Assembly (NCBI GenBank): GCA_000431515.1
Contig: HF991318.1
Location: forward strand, 25,647-65,881
From: Clostridium sp. CAG:632
GTDB taxonomy: Bacteria; Bacillota; Clostridia; Lachnospirales; Lachnospiraceae
Reading direction: 5' to 3'
Length of the DNA: 40,235 nucleotides
Position 1 is the stretch's first letter; every line of letters begins with the position of its first letter. The notes beneath the pieces are model-generated. The model did no database searches. It saw nothing but the letters and a program-made list of their open reading frames with translations, and had not been told where the DNA came from. Positions 1 through 9,100 of this stretch are shown here, piece after piece. Position numbers and translations under genes: made by a program.

Positions 1-1497
1 CAGCCAATACCGGCGTTTGGCAGAGGCAGTTATACGGATACCGCTTTATATATGGGCTTTGATAAAAAGATGGAGAATGGACCTGTCAGTATCCTGTTTG
101 AGTTAGAAGAGGATGGTAACTTTCAGGGGGTCGGATTTGAATATTATTATTCTTCAAAGAAAGGATTCCGGCGGTTAAGACTGGTGGATTATACGAATGG
201 AATGACGAATTCCAACCGGATCGTATTCCTTCCGCCTGCAGATATGGCACCGGTTATATTGGAGGACAGGAAATGCTATTGGATCAAAGTAGTCGATAAG
301 GAAGGAAGCCTGGATGCAGAAGGAGTGTTCCGTCCGCGTATTGCTAATATTTATATGAATGCGGTGGAGGTTACGAACGCAGAGACGCTGGCAGAAGAAG
401 AGTATTATATTGATGAGGTGCAGCCGGATATGAGCTTTCGTCTGTATGCAGACAATGTGCTGTCAGCAGAGGTCTGGGTAAATGAGACGAACAGTCTTAC
501 GGAGAGTGGTAAAAATAAGCTGTTGGCGACGCAGCCGGATAAGGTTCGTATGGAGAGAGACATGCAGGGAAATGTCATAAGGTTCTTTGTACGTTGGGAA
601 GAGGTAAATAATTTTGATTGTTCAAGGGCAGGGGACAGGCATTATTGTATAGACCGCATGAATAAGCTGCTGATATTCGGAGATGGGGTTCATGTACAGA
701 TACCAAGAAATACTGCGGATGTATCCTTTCTTGTACAGATTTCCAGATGCGGAGGCGCAGAAGGAAATCTGGAGCCGGGTATGATCAATGCCAGTATGAG
801 CAATCTATTATTTATAAATAATATACGAAATCCAATGAAATCTTATGGCGGAAGTGATATGGAGACGATGGAGGAAGCTCTGCACCGGGGTGGCAATATT
901 ATCAGTAGCAGACATCGCCTGGTGTCCGCCACCGATTATGAGCGTGAGGTGCTGGGATTTTCCAAGAATGTAGCACAGGTAAAAACCATTATCGGATATA
1001 CGAAGCTGGGACAGAGGGATGATCAGGCGATCACATTGGTTATTCTGATGCAGGATTATCTGTCAAATCCGCAGTCTTTCTATCATATCCAGCATCCGCT
1101 GAAGGAGCATTTACTGAATCGGTGCGAGTTAAGCGTGAATCCGGATAAATTAATGCTGGTGCCGCCGACCTTTGTATCGGTCTCAGTAGAATTATGGGTA
1201 GAGATGCTTCGCATGGAGGAGGCTTTTGAAATACAGAGTCAGTTTCAGACGTGGATGGATGAATATCTGAATCCGTATGCATCACAGGACTGGGAGATCG
1301 GACGAATGCCGACAGAGGCACAGATCCGGCTGCTGTTGCGTTCCGGCAGGCAGCATATGGTGATCCGGCATATTAGTATCTATACAGTATATCAGGATGA
1401 GACCGGAAGTCATGAGCAGATGCTGGAAGAATTAAAGGTAAGTCCGTATATGATGTGCAGAAGCGGCAATCACAGAATTCATATAATACAGAAATAG
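1..1497 (+). CDS. Baseplate J-like protein of a contractile injection system (5' end missing)
   Basis: The frame is open from base 1, with 17 residues before the first ATG at 52, so the gene starts upstream of the window and 498 residues are visible. It resembles the baseplate J/gp6 family that forms the baseplate wedge of contractile tails. The C-terminal half carries the family hallmark: a GG(S)DxET segment, then an Arg-rich helix and a VSATDYER stretch (DNA about 847-945), matching the usual 'RxVTxxDYE' of J proteins. The next gene is a second J-like protein 38 bases downstream, which is the usual arrangement in CIS clusters. It has no signal peptide or membrane segment and should act in the cytoplasm as part of the assembling particle. 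A prophage or R-type tailocin baseplate is the alternative; the toxin and AAA+ genes downstream favour an injection system. Confidence 0.82.
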   Translation, partial: QPIPAFGRGSYTDTALYMGFDKKMENGPVSILFELEEDGNFQGVGFEYYYSSKKGFRRLRLVDYTNGMTNSNRIVFLPPADMAPVILEDRKCYWIKVVDKEGSLDAEGVFRPRIANIYMNAVEVTNAETLAEEEYYIDEVQPDMSFRLYADNVLSAEVWVNETNSLTESGKNKLLATQPDKVRMERDMQGNVIRFFVRWEEVNNFDCSRAGDRHYCIDRMNKLLIFGDGVHVQIPRNTADVSFLVQISRCGGAEGNLEPGMINASMSNLLFINNIRNPMKSYGGSDMETMEEALHRGGNIISSRHRLVSATDYEREVLGFSKNVAQVKTIIGYTKLGQRDDQAITLVILMQDYLSNPQSFYHIQHPLKEHLLNRCELSVNPDKLMLVPPTFVSVSVELWVEMLRMEEAFEIQSQFQTWMDEYLNPYASQDWEIGRMPTEAQIRLLLRSGRQHMVIRHISIYTVYQDETGSHEQMLEELKVSPYMMCRSGNHRIHIIQK

Positions 1498-1535
1498 TCA
1501 GGGAACGTATGGATATGAGGATATAGGAGGAAACG

Positions 1536-3641
1536 ATGTTAAATTCCAGGAAACGAGTGGAAAAAACACATGAGCAGATGATGGAAGATGTCTATTCTGA
1601 GATTCCGATTTACTCGGAGGAGTGGACAAATTATAATCCGTCGGATCCGGGTATTACGATTCTGGAGAATCTGACTGCATTTTTATTGCTGCAATATGAA
1701 CAGTTGGACGACAGAGATACGAGAGTACAGCAGCAGTTGTTGAAGATGGTCGGCTTTGAACCGGGAAAGGGAAGTCCGGCGCGGGTATTACTGGAGCCAA
1801 TCGGTCTGCGGGAGACACTGATACTGCCGGCGAACCAGAGATTCCGGGTAGATGATATGAGCTTTGAGACCACAAAGGAGCGGAAATTGGAGCCTTGCCA
1901 TATCATTGGATTATATACGAATCAGAATGGAAGCTATAAGGATTATTCTTATGTGCTGGATCCGGAGATCCTGATCGGAGCTAATATTTTCGGAGATGCA
2001 CCGGAGGAAGGGATGGAGGTTTATATTGTAATGGATCAGACACCGCCCCCGATGACAGATTCCATCTTTTATCTGAAAACTACCGGAGAATATGATCGTA
2101 ATCCGCCGGAGGAGAAGAACCGGAACCGGTTGGCGCAGATTGCCTGGGAATGTTATACCACAGAGGGATTTGTGTCTATGAATGTAAAGGATGAGACGGA
2201 CGGATTTCTGCTGGATGGTGAAATACGATTCCGCATGCCGGAGCAGCCGGCAGAGCCATATCAGAAAAATGGCATGGAGGGATATGTATTCCGTGGAACC
2301 CTGAAGAAGGCGCAGTATGATATTCCGCCGAGAATACAGAGACTTTCCGGATTTCTGCTGGAGGTATGGCAGAAGGATACACAGGCCATTGTATATACAT
2401 TTCCGAAGGGTAACGAGATCGAGGTTAACAGTGAGTTAATGGAGCAGGAGCATTACAAGGTGTTGTGTAAGGAAGAGAAGGGAAGCTCTTACCGTATGTA
2501 TCAGGAAGTATGGGCAGAGTCCGGAATCGGGAGATATTATACGGTGACACATGATGCGGCAAGCAGATATACCATACATTTTAATAAGCGGGAATTCGGA
2601 TATGGACCGGAGAGATTAAAGCATGCAGTAAAAGTAATTGTATATAATGGGAAGCTTGCGAATCGATATTATCTTGGACGTGTGCTGGGATATGACGATC
2701 AGATCCTGGAGCTGCCGGAGAAGAATCTGGCAATAGATTCTTTCTCCATTTTGGCAAAACGGAGGTTGGAAGACGGTTCTGAGATTTATGATTTTGTGAA
2801 ACCGAATCGCCGGGGAGAGGGTGAGCTTCAATATTATCTATATGAGAACGAAGGTAAGATCCAGATCCTGGATGCCGGTGAATTTATCGGTGCAGAATTA
2901 TATCTTGCATCCATAGCGGTCATTCGCGGAAGTGAAGGTAATATCCGGGAAGGAAACACCTTTATAGCAGAGGGGATAGCCGGACAGGTGGCAGAGTTTC
3001 GCAATCCGGCAGCCGGCAGCGGAGGAGCTTATATGGAGACGATAGAGGACACTCGAAGACGGTATGTGCAGGACATCTATAAACCATATACAGCAGTCAG
3101 TGCCACAGATTATGAGACACTGGTCATGTCAACTCCGGGACTGTGTATTCATAAGGTCAAAGCATATATGAATTATGAGCGGAATCTGGTACAGGTGGCA
3201 GTAAAACCGTATAGTCTGGAACGGTTTCCGATTCTGTCGCGGGATTATCGCAGACTGATCCGAAGCCGGCTGGAACAGTGCAGACTGTTGTCAACTCGAA
3301 TCGAAATATTACAGCCGGTCTATCTACCGATTCAGGTTCGATGTGTGGCATATGTGCATAAGCATTATGACCATTGCCGGGAGCAGATCGAACAGGAACT
3401 TCGGGAAGAATTAGATTATATTACCGGCGGACAGGAATTTGGACAGATACTGCGGTTTGATACGATTTTTCGTAAGCTGGAACAGTTAGAATGCGTAGCG
3501 CAGATTTATGATCTGACACTGACACCGCAGAATCGGAACCTGGCGGTTTGTCAGGGAGCAGATATTATACCAAAGGTAAATTGTCTATGCTATCCCGGTA
3601 GCATTACCTTGGAATTACATACGCAGGATACAGAGAATTAG
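1536..3641 (+). CDS. Second baseplate J-like protein (putative baseplate assembly protein)
   Basis: A 701-residue protein with AGGAGG at about 1526-1531 before its ATG. The N-terminus has the sequence NYNPSDPGITILENLTAF followed by a Tyr/Glu/Leu-rich helix, typical of the large 'putative baseplate assembly protein' family found in extracellular contractile injection systems. The C-terminal third (about residues 490-530) repeats the J-family signature: a Gly-rich GSGGAYMET segment, an Arg-rich helix, then AVSATDYETLV. The closing region (about 560-690) is the alpha/beta tail common to J proteins. It is longer than its upstream paralogue and likely forms the other wedge subunit, as Afp11 and Afp12 do in the Serratia antifeeding prophage. 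It ends 14 bases before the tail protein gene, so the two are surely co-transcribed. Family assignment is firm; exact equivalence to Afp11 or Afp12 is inference. Confidence 0.83.
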   Translation: MLNSRKRVEKTHEQMMEDVYSEIPIYSEEWTNYNPSDPGITILENLTAFLLLQYEQLDDRDTRVQQQLLKMVGFEPGKGSPARVLLEPIGLRETLILPANQRFRVDDMSFETTKERKLEPCHIIGLYTNQNGSYKDYSYVLDPEILIGANIFGDAPEEGMEVYIVMDQTPPPMTDSIFYLKTTGEYDRNPPEEKNRNRLAQIAWECYTTEGFVSMNVKDETDGFLLDGEIRFRMPEQPAEPYQKNGMEGYVFRGTLKKAQYDIPPRIQRLSGFLLEVWQKDTQAIVYTFPKGNEIEVNSELMEQEHYKVLCKEEKGSSYRMYQEVWAESGIGRYYTVTHDAASRYTIHFNKREFGYGPERLKHAVKVIVYNGKLANRYYLGRVLGYDDQILELPEKNLAIDSFSILAKRRLEDGSEIYDFVKPNRRGEGELQYYLYENEGKIQILDAGEFIGAELYLASIAVIRGSEGNIREGNTFIAEGIAGQVAEFRNPAAGSGGAYMETIEDTRRRYVQDIYKPYTAVSATDYETLVMSTPGLCIHKVKAYMNYERNLVQVAVKPYSLERFPILSRDYRRLIRSRLEQCRLLSTRIEILQPVYLPIQVRCVAYVHKHYDHCREQIEQELREELDYITGGQEFGQILRFDTIFRKLEQLECVAQIYDLTLTPQNRNLAVCQGADIIPKVNCLCYPGSITLELHTQDTEN

Positions 3642-3655
3642 GAAGGAGGAGAGCC

Positions 3656-4756
3656 ATGGCAGTAGGAATGCAGTACAGTATTAAAAATAACAGATTAAAA
3701 AAGGCTGTGTGCCAGGGCATCCGGATCGAGGGAGATACGGTGATCGTGAATCCGGAAGAGGTACAACATCTATTGATTCTGGATGCACTGGACAGTGCGA
3801 CAGAGGATTGTCCCTGGGGAAGATTGGTCTTTGATGGGACATTTGATCCTGACACCGTATATTATATATATGTATTTGCACAGAATGAAAAAAAGTTCGT
3901 TCATGACGGAGAGATACAGGAGATAGATTCTTTCATGAAAGATATGGATACCGGCTTTGCCATCAAGAAGGAATTTATGAAGCTGGCAGGTGTCCGGAGG
4001 TTCATTAATAAGCAGGATATGCTGCTATATGATATAAAGGGGAGGTATCTTTGGATTGTAATTGAAGTGCTTGGCGAAGGTAGTGGAACATTGTCTCATA
4101 TCCGGGTTCAGTCTCCGGGGGATAATTTTATGCAGGCATTTCCGGAGGTTTATCAGAATTATGGAGATTTCTTTCACCGATATATTTCCATATTTTCTAC
4201 TATATATAATGAATTTCAGGAACAGATAGACAGTCGGTATCAGCTCTTAGATCTGGAGCAGGCCCCGGTAGAGCTGTTGAATCAATATGCTGAATGGCTG
4301 GGACTTATCGTGCAGGGCGAATTCTTAAGCGAGGATACGCTGCGGATGCTGATCAGAGAAGCTTATCTGCTGAATAGGTATAAGGGAACCCGAAAAGTAA
4401 TTGAACGGATTTGTGAGATTATTTTAGGAGAAACTCCGATCATTGTGGAAAAGAACAGTCTAAGCGGTTATATACGAAGTGAAGATAATGCAGTGATGGA
4501 TCGTTTATATGGAAGCAGTGTCCATGATGTGACATTACTGCTTACCGGATATGTAGATGAAAAGAAGCGTGCACAGCTGCTATATCTTCTAAAACAGTTT
4601 AAGCCGATCCGGACCAGGCTTCGAATCGTGCTTCTGCAGAAGATAGGGATTCTGGATGGGTATTCATATATGGATATGAATGCCAGAACCTATGAACAGA
4701 GGGTAGGAATGCTGGAGGAGCATCAGCTCATGGACAGCATGATTATATTGGAATAA
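3656..4756 (+). CDS. Phage tail protein I-like (P2 gpI family) CIS subunit
   Basis: A 366-residue protein with a strong AGGAGGAG site at 3644-3651. Residues 1 to about 150 look beta-rich and are unfamiliar. From about residue 155 it reads as the P2 gpI/TIGR02242-type tail domain: an 'FPEVYQNYGDFFHRYISIFSTI' type helix (the first 20 residues of that run are enough to see it), then an LDLEQAP-ELLNQYAEWLGL segment, then REAYLLNRYKGTRK, the ending typical of these proteins. In phages gpI sits at the baseplate rim and connects tail fibres; in injection systems it is regularly encoded next to the two J-like proteins, as here. It is the last recognisable structural gene in the cluster; regulatory genes begin 27 bases downstream. 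No tail fibre, tape measure or lysis gene follows. Confidence 0.8.
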   Translation: MAVGMQYSIKNNRLKKAVCQGIRIEGDTVIVNPEEVQHLLILDALDSATEDCPWGRLVFDGTFDPDTVYYIYVFAQNEKKFVHDGEIQEIDSFMKDMDTGFAIKKEFMKLAGVRRFINKQDMLLYDIKGRYLWIVIEVLGEGSGTLSHIRVQSPGDNFMQAFPEVYQNYGDFFHRYISIFSTIYNEFQEQIDSRYQLLDLEQAPVELLNQYAEWLGLIVQGEFLSEDTLRMLIREAYLLNRYKGTRKVIERICEIILGETPIIVEKNSLSGYIRSEDNAVMDRLYGSSVHDVTLLLTGYVDEKKRAQLLYLLKQFKPIRTRLRIVLLQKIGILDGYSYMDMNARTYEQRVGMLEEHQLMDSMIILE

Positions 4757-4783
4757 CAGATAAAGAAATTGGAGGAAACAGAT

Positions 4784-5086
4784 ATGAACATGATAGAAAC
4801 CGATTGTGGTACTTATATCCGACTGATGGTAGAAGGAAGGATTGACGTTACAACAAGCCCGAAGCTGCAGGCACAGATTCTGAGCTGTTTTCAGAAAAAG
4901 AATGAACTGGTAATAGATTTTCTAAACGTAGAGTATATATCCAGTGCAGGACTGCGGGCATTGCTGATCGGACAGAAGACAGCGATCTCAAAGCGGGGAA
5001 ACATGAAGCTGGTAAATGTAAATGATACGGTCATGCATGTACTGAAAATGTCCGGTTTTCAGAATATTCTGAATATTGAAGCGTAA
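4784..5086 (+). CDS. STAS-domain anti-sigma-factor antagonist (RsbV/SpoIIAA-like)
   Basis: A 100-residue single STAS domain. I start it at ATG 4784, seven bases after GGAGGA (4771-4776), not at the in-frame TTG 4769, which lies upstream of that site. The helix-cap motif reads YISSAGLRALL; by alignment with RsbV (DSTGL) the second serine, Ser54, is the likely phosphorylation site. Such proteins bind a kinase/anti-factor when unphosphorylated and release its target. Both the expected kinase (5775-6191) and the phosphatase (9719-11314) are encoded nearby, so a local partner-switching cycle is very likely. It sits directly behind the baseplate genes, which suggests that it controls the injection system, but its final target is not visible. 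The domain call is secure. Confidence 0.9.
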   Translation: MNMIETDCGTYIRLMVEGRIDVTTSPKLQAQILSCFQKKNELVIDFLNVEYISSAGLRALLIGQKTAISKRGNMKLVNVNDTVMHVLKMSGFQNILNIEA

Positions 5087-5112
5087 CCGGATCGAGATGA
5101 AGGGGGATTGTT

Positions 5113-5751
5113 ATGATTGTATTTCAGAATGTGACATTTGCATATCCGGCTTCCGACAGTAAGGTGTTGGACAATCTGAGCTTTCATGTCCCGCTTCGTG
5201 ATTTTCAATTTCTGACGGGAGTAAGCGGAGCAGGCAAAACAACTATATTAAAGCTTATTCTAAAGGAGCTGGAGCCACAGTCGGGAGTTATATACCTGAA
5301 TGGCCGCAGCCTGTCCCAGATGAAGAAGAGAGAGATCCCGCTGTATAGAAGAAGAATCGGAGTGGTTTCACAGAATATGCGGCTGTTAGAGGATAAAACG
5401 GTATATGAGAATGTAGAAATCGTAAAGCGGGCAGTGGGAGCGGATACCGCTACGATCCGGATTCAGGTAGCGATGGCATTGAAAAGTGTGGGACTGGACA
5501 ATGTTTATCAGAAGTATCCGTCAGAGTTGTCCGGAGGGCAGCAACAACGGGTATGCATTGCAAGAGCGATCGTAAATCATCCGGAATTATTGATCGCAGA
5601 TGAGCCAACCGGTAATCTGGATCCGAACAGTGCCTTAGAGATCATGGAACTGTTGGAGGGATTTCACAGACAGGGTATGACACTGCTGGTAGCGACACAT
5701 GACAGGGAGGTTCTACAGAAGTATCCATATTTACGGATTTCAGTAGAATAA
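5113..5751 (+). CDS. FtsE-like ABC ATPase without a permease partner
   Basis: A 212-residue ABC ATPase with all catalytic motifs: Walker A GVSGAGKTT (Lys42), a Q-loop with QNMRLLEDKTVYENV, signature LSGGQQQR (residues 139-146), Walker B LLIADEPTGNLD (Asp163, Glu164) and an H-loop ATHD (His196). The Q-loop region is much like FtsE of the cell-division FtsEX complex, which transmits ATP hydrolysis through FtsX to cell-wall hydrolases. No FtsX or other permease gene follows; the neighbours are the STAS antagonist (26 bases upstream) and the RsbW-like kinase (23 bases downstream). It may use a permease encoded elsewhere, or the MFS/propeller protein two genes on. Linking it to release or membrane attachment of the CIS particle is speculation. 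ATPase assignment is certain, FtsE subgroup likely. Confidence 0.9.
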   Translation: MIVFQNVTFAYPASDSKVLDNLSFHVPLRDFQFLTGVSGAGKTTILKLILKELEPQSGVIYLNGRSLSQMKKREIPLYRRRIGVVSQNMRLLEDKTVYENVEIVKRAVGADTATIRIQVAMALKSVGLDNVYQKYPSELSGGQQQRVCIARAIVNHPELLIADEPTGNLDPNSALEIMELLEGFHRQGMTLLVATHDREVLQKYPYLRISVE

Positions 5752-5774
5752 TTGGCAGATGAGGAAGAAAAACA

Positions 5775-6191
5775 ATGATAAGAACAATGGTATTTGATGC
5801 TGTAATTGAGAATCTGTATTCAGTTCTGGATATTGTGGATGAGGAATTATCAAGGATAACTCCGGATCCGGCATTGACAGCAGATATTCATATATGCGTA
5901 GAGGAAATATTTGTAAATATTGCTTCCTATGCTTACAGCGACGCAATAGGCCAAGTCGAAATGGAATTAGAAGTGACGGAGGATGTTTTCCGGATGCTTT
6001 TTTGTGATTCCGGATGTCCATATAATCCATTGGAAAGATCCGCTCCGGATATAACACTTTCGGCAACGGATCGGAGCGTTGGCGGATTGGGAATATTTAT
6101 GGTAAAGGAAATGATGGATATTGTGACATATGAGTATAAGGAGAATAAGAATTGGCTGTACATCATGAAAAACATAAGACAAACAAAATAG
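5775..6191 (+). CDS. ATP-binding anti-sigma-type serine kinase (RsbW/SpoIIAB-like)
   Basis: A 138-residue GHKL-fold protein of the HATPase_c_2 type. The N-box is seen at EEIFVNIASYAY (Asn48 would bind magnesium), an aspartate-containing DSGCPYNP segment follows, and the G-box reads VGGLGIFMVKEMMD (Gly103, Gly104, Gly106). The length is right for a stand-alone anti-sigma kinase with no receiver or dimerisation domain. Its expected substrate is Ser54 of the STAS protein encoded two genes upstream. Its other partner, normally a sigma factor, is not encoded in the window. The last 40 bases overlap the start of the next gene, which suggests translational coupling to the membrane sensor. Kinase class is confident; the target is unknown. 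Confidence 0.88.
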   Translation: MIRTMVFDAVIENLYSVLDIVDEELSRITPDPALTADIHICVEEIFVNIASYAYSDAIGQVEMELEVTEDVFRMLFCDSGCPYNPLERSAPDITLSATDRSVGGLGIFMVKEMMDIVTYEYKENKNWLYIMKNIRQTK

Positions 6192-9052
6192 TGATTTCTG
6201 CTTTGATCCTGGTATGCATATCCATTTTTTCTTTTGTGAACCGAGATGTATTTCAGATGTTTCCGTTTCAGAATGCGTATGCATTTGCGGGACCGTCAAA
6301 TATATTCACGGGCAGAAATGGCAATCTCTATCTGATTGATAAGGCAAAGAAGAAGATCGTGATAGCGGATTCGGACGCTGACTATATTGGTGAGTTAAAT
6401 GGCGGTTCCTTAAAAGATGCTTTTTATTATGCCTCTTTGGTATGTGATGATGCGGACGGAAATATTTATGTGGCAGATGTTGTATATAACGGCAGGGGAA
6501 CACAGCTGGGTGCGGAACGGATTCTTAAATTTGACGCAGAAGGGAAGTATGTGGATATCCTCTTTGAGCAGACCTATGAGGAGGCAGATGCGCCTTTTCA
6601 ATATGGAAATATTGTTGAACTGAAAGAGAAGGATGGTGAGTTACAGTTTCTGCTTCTCGGAGACGGTGCCATTGACTGCTGCACCTTATCGGTATCGGGT
6701 GGTGATCCGGATGTGGTGCGGTGGAATGCGGATTATGATTTCAGTGATGCTGCCTATGATAGTGTACAGGAACGGATGATCATTACGACCAGACAGGGAG
6801 ACATGCTTGCACTGGATAAGAATGGAAAGGAAGAAGTCTTATTTAAGGGGAATGGAACGGAGATTCCGTGGAATGTGACGGTTGACAAATACGGACAGAT
6901 TTATTTTACGGAGCTGACTTCCAGAGGCGTTTATGCATGGCAGGCTTCAGGACTTCAGGAACTGGTAAAATCCGACTATAGTTATTATACGGTGCAGATA
7001 GATGATGCAGGCAGGCTGGTTACTACGGATTATAGCGGAATCTGTATTTATGAGAACGGAGAAACGGAATATTTAGAGCAGTTCCATATACGGAATCTTC
7101 CATATCGCTATATGGTATGGATACTTGCGATAGCCGGAGTGATCTATCTGCTTTATCTGATGATCAGGCTGCTGGTATATTTGATCCGAAAGGCAGGTAA
7201 GCCGGAGCAGGTTATCCGTATCGTTATGATTCTGGCAGCATCCATTCTATGTTCTGTCACGATTATTGCCATGCTTTGGAATTCAATGAGTGAAAATCAG
7301 AAGAATACGATGCTTCAGGAATTGACACTCTTTGCGACCATGATGACGAACGAAATTGACGGTGATAAGGTGTGCCGGATTTCACAGGCAAATGATTATA
7401 AGAGTGATTTATATAATGAAATCAAAGAACCGCTGGATCAGATGATAAATACGGGATATGAGGTTGGAACCTATTATTATTACATATTGTATTTTAATGA
7501 TGGGAGCTTCTTTAATGCCTGTATGGATTATGAGGAGACGATGACCATTAATTATCCGGCATATGAGTGGGGCGATAATATTTATACGGAATGTATAGTT
7601 GACCGGGAGATGAAGCAGTCTCCGGGGGAGGCGAGTGCATATGGCACATGGACCTTTGTATTAGAGCCTATCATGGATGCGGAAGGAAATGCCGTTGCAA
7701 TGCTTGAGGTCGGCGCTAATATGGATGAAGTTGAGCGTCAGCAGCGTGAACTGTTTGTACAGGTAGTATTTACAACAGGAACAGCGGTTATCGTAATAAT
7801 TATGCTCTTAATGGAAATTCTGTTTTTGCTGGGAGACAGGAAGGCGGCAAAGGAAGATCCGGCCAATCCAACGCAGTATGCGCCGGTACGTATGACGATT
7901 TTTCTGCTGTATCTGGCAGATTCTCTGCAGGATGCGTTTATTGTTCAGTTGTGCTATCGCCTATATGATAATTCCTTGCCACTGCCGGAAGGAATTGCGT
8001 GCTCACTTCCGATATCGGCAGAGCTGTTCATGGCAGCAGTCTTTTCACTGATTGCAGGACGGATTGTGTCGAAGATTGGAACAAAACGAAATCTGGTAAT
8101 GGGAACGATACTCTGCATGGCAGGCTTCCTGCTATGTGGGGGATGGAGTAGTTACTATATGCTTCTGATTGGCAAGATATTAGTCGGAATGGGAATGGGA
8201 ATCGTCTATGTGGCGGCGAATACTTTGGCGGCGAAAGGGCGTAATGAGGAGGAATGTGGAAAAGCATTTGCAGGCATATCTGCAGGCGTCTTATCCGGTA
8301 TTACGGTGGGTGACGGTCTCGGATCTATCATTCTTTCCTTTGCATCTTACAGAGTGGTATATATTGCAGCGGGAATTATAATGCTGGCGGCAGTGCTGTT
8401 AATGTTCCGCAGCCGTGACATGCGGCCATCCGTAGAGAAGGAACGGTCGGCGATCCGGTTCCCGAAGTTTCTGTTTAACTGGAGAGTACTTCCGTTTTTC
8501 CTGCTTCTGCTTCTGCCGTTTATGATCATGCTGTCTTACCGGGAATACTTTTTCCCGCTCTTTGCGGAAGAAAATGGTATGAATGAAGTTGCAATTGGAC
8601 GGTTATTTCTGATATGCGGTCTGATCGTTATTTATATCGGACCGGCGCTGGGTGAATTTCTGATCCACAGGCTGGGAAGCAGACGATCTGTTATACTTGC
8701 AAGTTCAATGATGTTTGTAAATGTATTGATATTTATGCTATATCCGTCTTTTGCTTCGGCAGTGCTTGGTGTAGTGATTTTATCCATTAATATATCGTTT
8801 GCATATACCTGCCAGTATGCATATTTTGCATCCCTTCCGGAATGCGACAGCTATGGAGAAGGAAATGCAATGGGCATCTATTCAATGATCGAAAATGTCG
8901 GTCAGACAGTCGGCCCATTGATATTTGGTGCCGCTATGGTGCTTGGTTACCGGATTGGGATCATAGTGATCGGCATCGGGTTTGGTGTTTTGCTGCTTCT
9001 CTTCCTATTTACACTGTTTGCCGGAAGGAGGCAGGCAAATAAAGGATTGTAA
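6152..9052 (+). CDS. Propeller/Cache-like sensor/MFS transporter fusion membrane protein
   Basis: A 966-residue protein read from TTG 6152, eight bases after AAGGAG (6138-6143), inside the end of the kinase gene; no ATG lies near. Order of parts: membrane segment or signal anchor (about 13-28); beta-propeller-like region (about 45-305) with NHL-style repeats such as GNLYLIDKAKKKI and GNIYVADV; membrane segments near 319-340 and 353-375; an extracytoplasmic Cache-like domain (about 380-525) with IDGD at 402-405 and a closing PIMDAEGNAVAMLEVG; a membrane segment near 535-557; then a full MFS-like module (about 576-960) with a GRIVSKIGTKRN loop typical of MFS carriers. The Cache-like part is homologous by eye to that of the PP2C phosphatase at 9719. 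It may couple an outside signal to the partner switch; whether the MFS part transports anything is unknown. Confidence 0.78.
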   Translation: MAVHHEKHKTNKIVISALILVCISIFSFVNRDVFQMFPFQNAYAFAGPSNIFTGRNGNLYLIDKAKKKIVIADSDADYIGELNGGSLKDAFYYASLVCDDADGNIYVADVVYNGRGTQLGAERILKFDAEGKYVDILFEQTYEEADAPFQYGNIVELKEKDGELQFLLLGDGAIDCCTLSVSGGDPDVVRWNADYDFSDAAYDSVQERMIITTRQGDMLALDKNGKEEVLFKGNGTEIPWNVTVDKYGQIYFTELTSRGVYAWQASGLQELVKSDYSYYTVQIDDAGRLVTTDYSGICIYENGETEYLEQFHIRNLPYRYMVWILAIAGVIYLLYLMIRLLVYLIRKAGKPEQVIRIVMILAASILCSVTIIAMLWNSMSENQKNTMLQELTLFATMMTNEIDGDKVCRISQANDYKSDLYNEIKEPLDQMINTGYEVGTYYYYILYFNDGSFFNACMDYEETMTINYPAYEWGDNIYTECIVDREMKQSPGEASAYGTWTFVLEPIMDAEGNAVAMLEVGANMDEVERQQRELFVQVVFTTGTAVIVIIMLLMEILFLLGDRKAAKEDPANPTQYAPVRMTIFLLYLADSLQDAFIVQLCYRLYDNSLPLPEGIACSLPISAELFMAAVFSLIAGRIVSKIGTKRNLVMGTILCMAGFLLCGGWSSYYMLLIGKILVGMGMGIVYVAANTLAAKGRNEEECGKAFAGISAGVLSGITVGDGLGSIILSFASYRVVYIAAGIIMLAAVLLMFRSRDMRPSVEKERSAIRFPKFLFNWRVLPFFLLLLLPFMIMLSYREYFFPLFAEENGMNEVAIGRLFLICGLIVIYIGPALGEFLIHRLGSRRSVILASSMMFVNVLIFMLYPSFASAVLGVVILSINISFAYTCQYAYFASLPECDSYGEGNAMGIYSMIENVGQTVGPLIFGAAMVLGYRIGIIVIGIGFGVLLLLFLFTLFAGRRQANKGL

Positions 9053-9100
9053 ACAAGCGATGAGGGAATTACAGACAAAAGGGAGAATGAGTAAGAGATT

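Noticed and set aside
1..4756. R-type tailocin or prophage remnant as the explanation for the tail genes
   Set aside because: No holin, endolysin, head, integrase or tail fibre gene follows, while AAA+ ATPases and toxin-like genes do. It cannot be fully ruled out without the upstream sequence.
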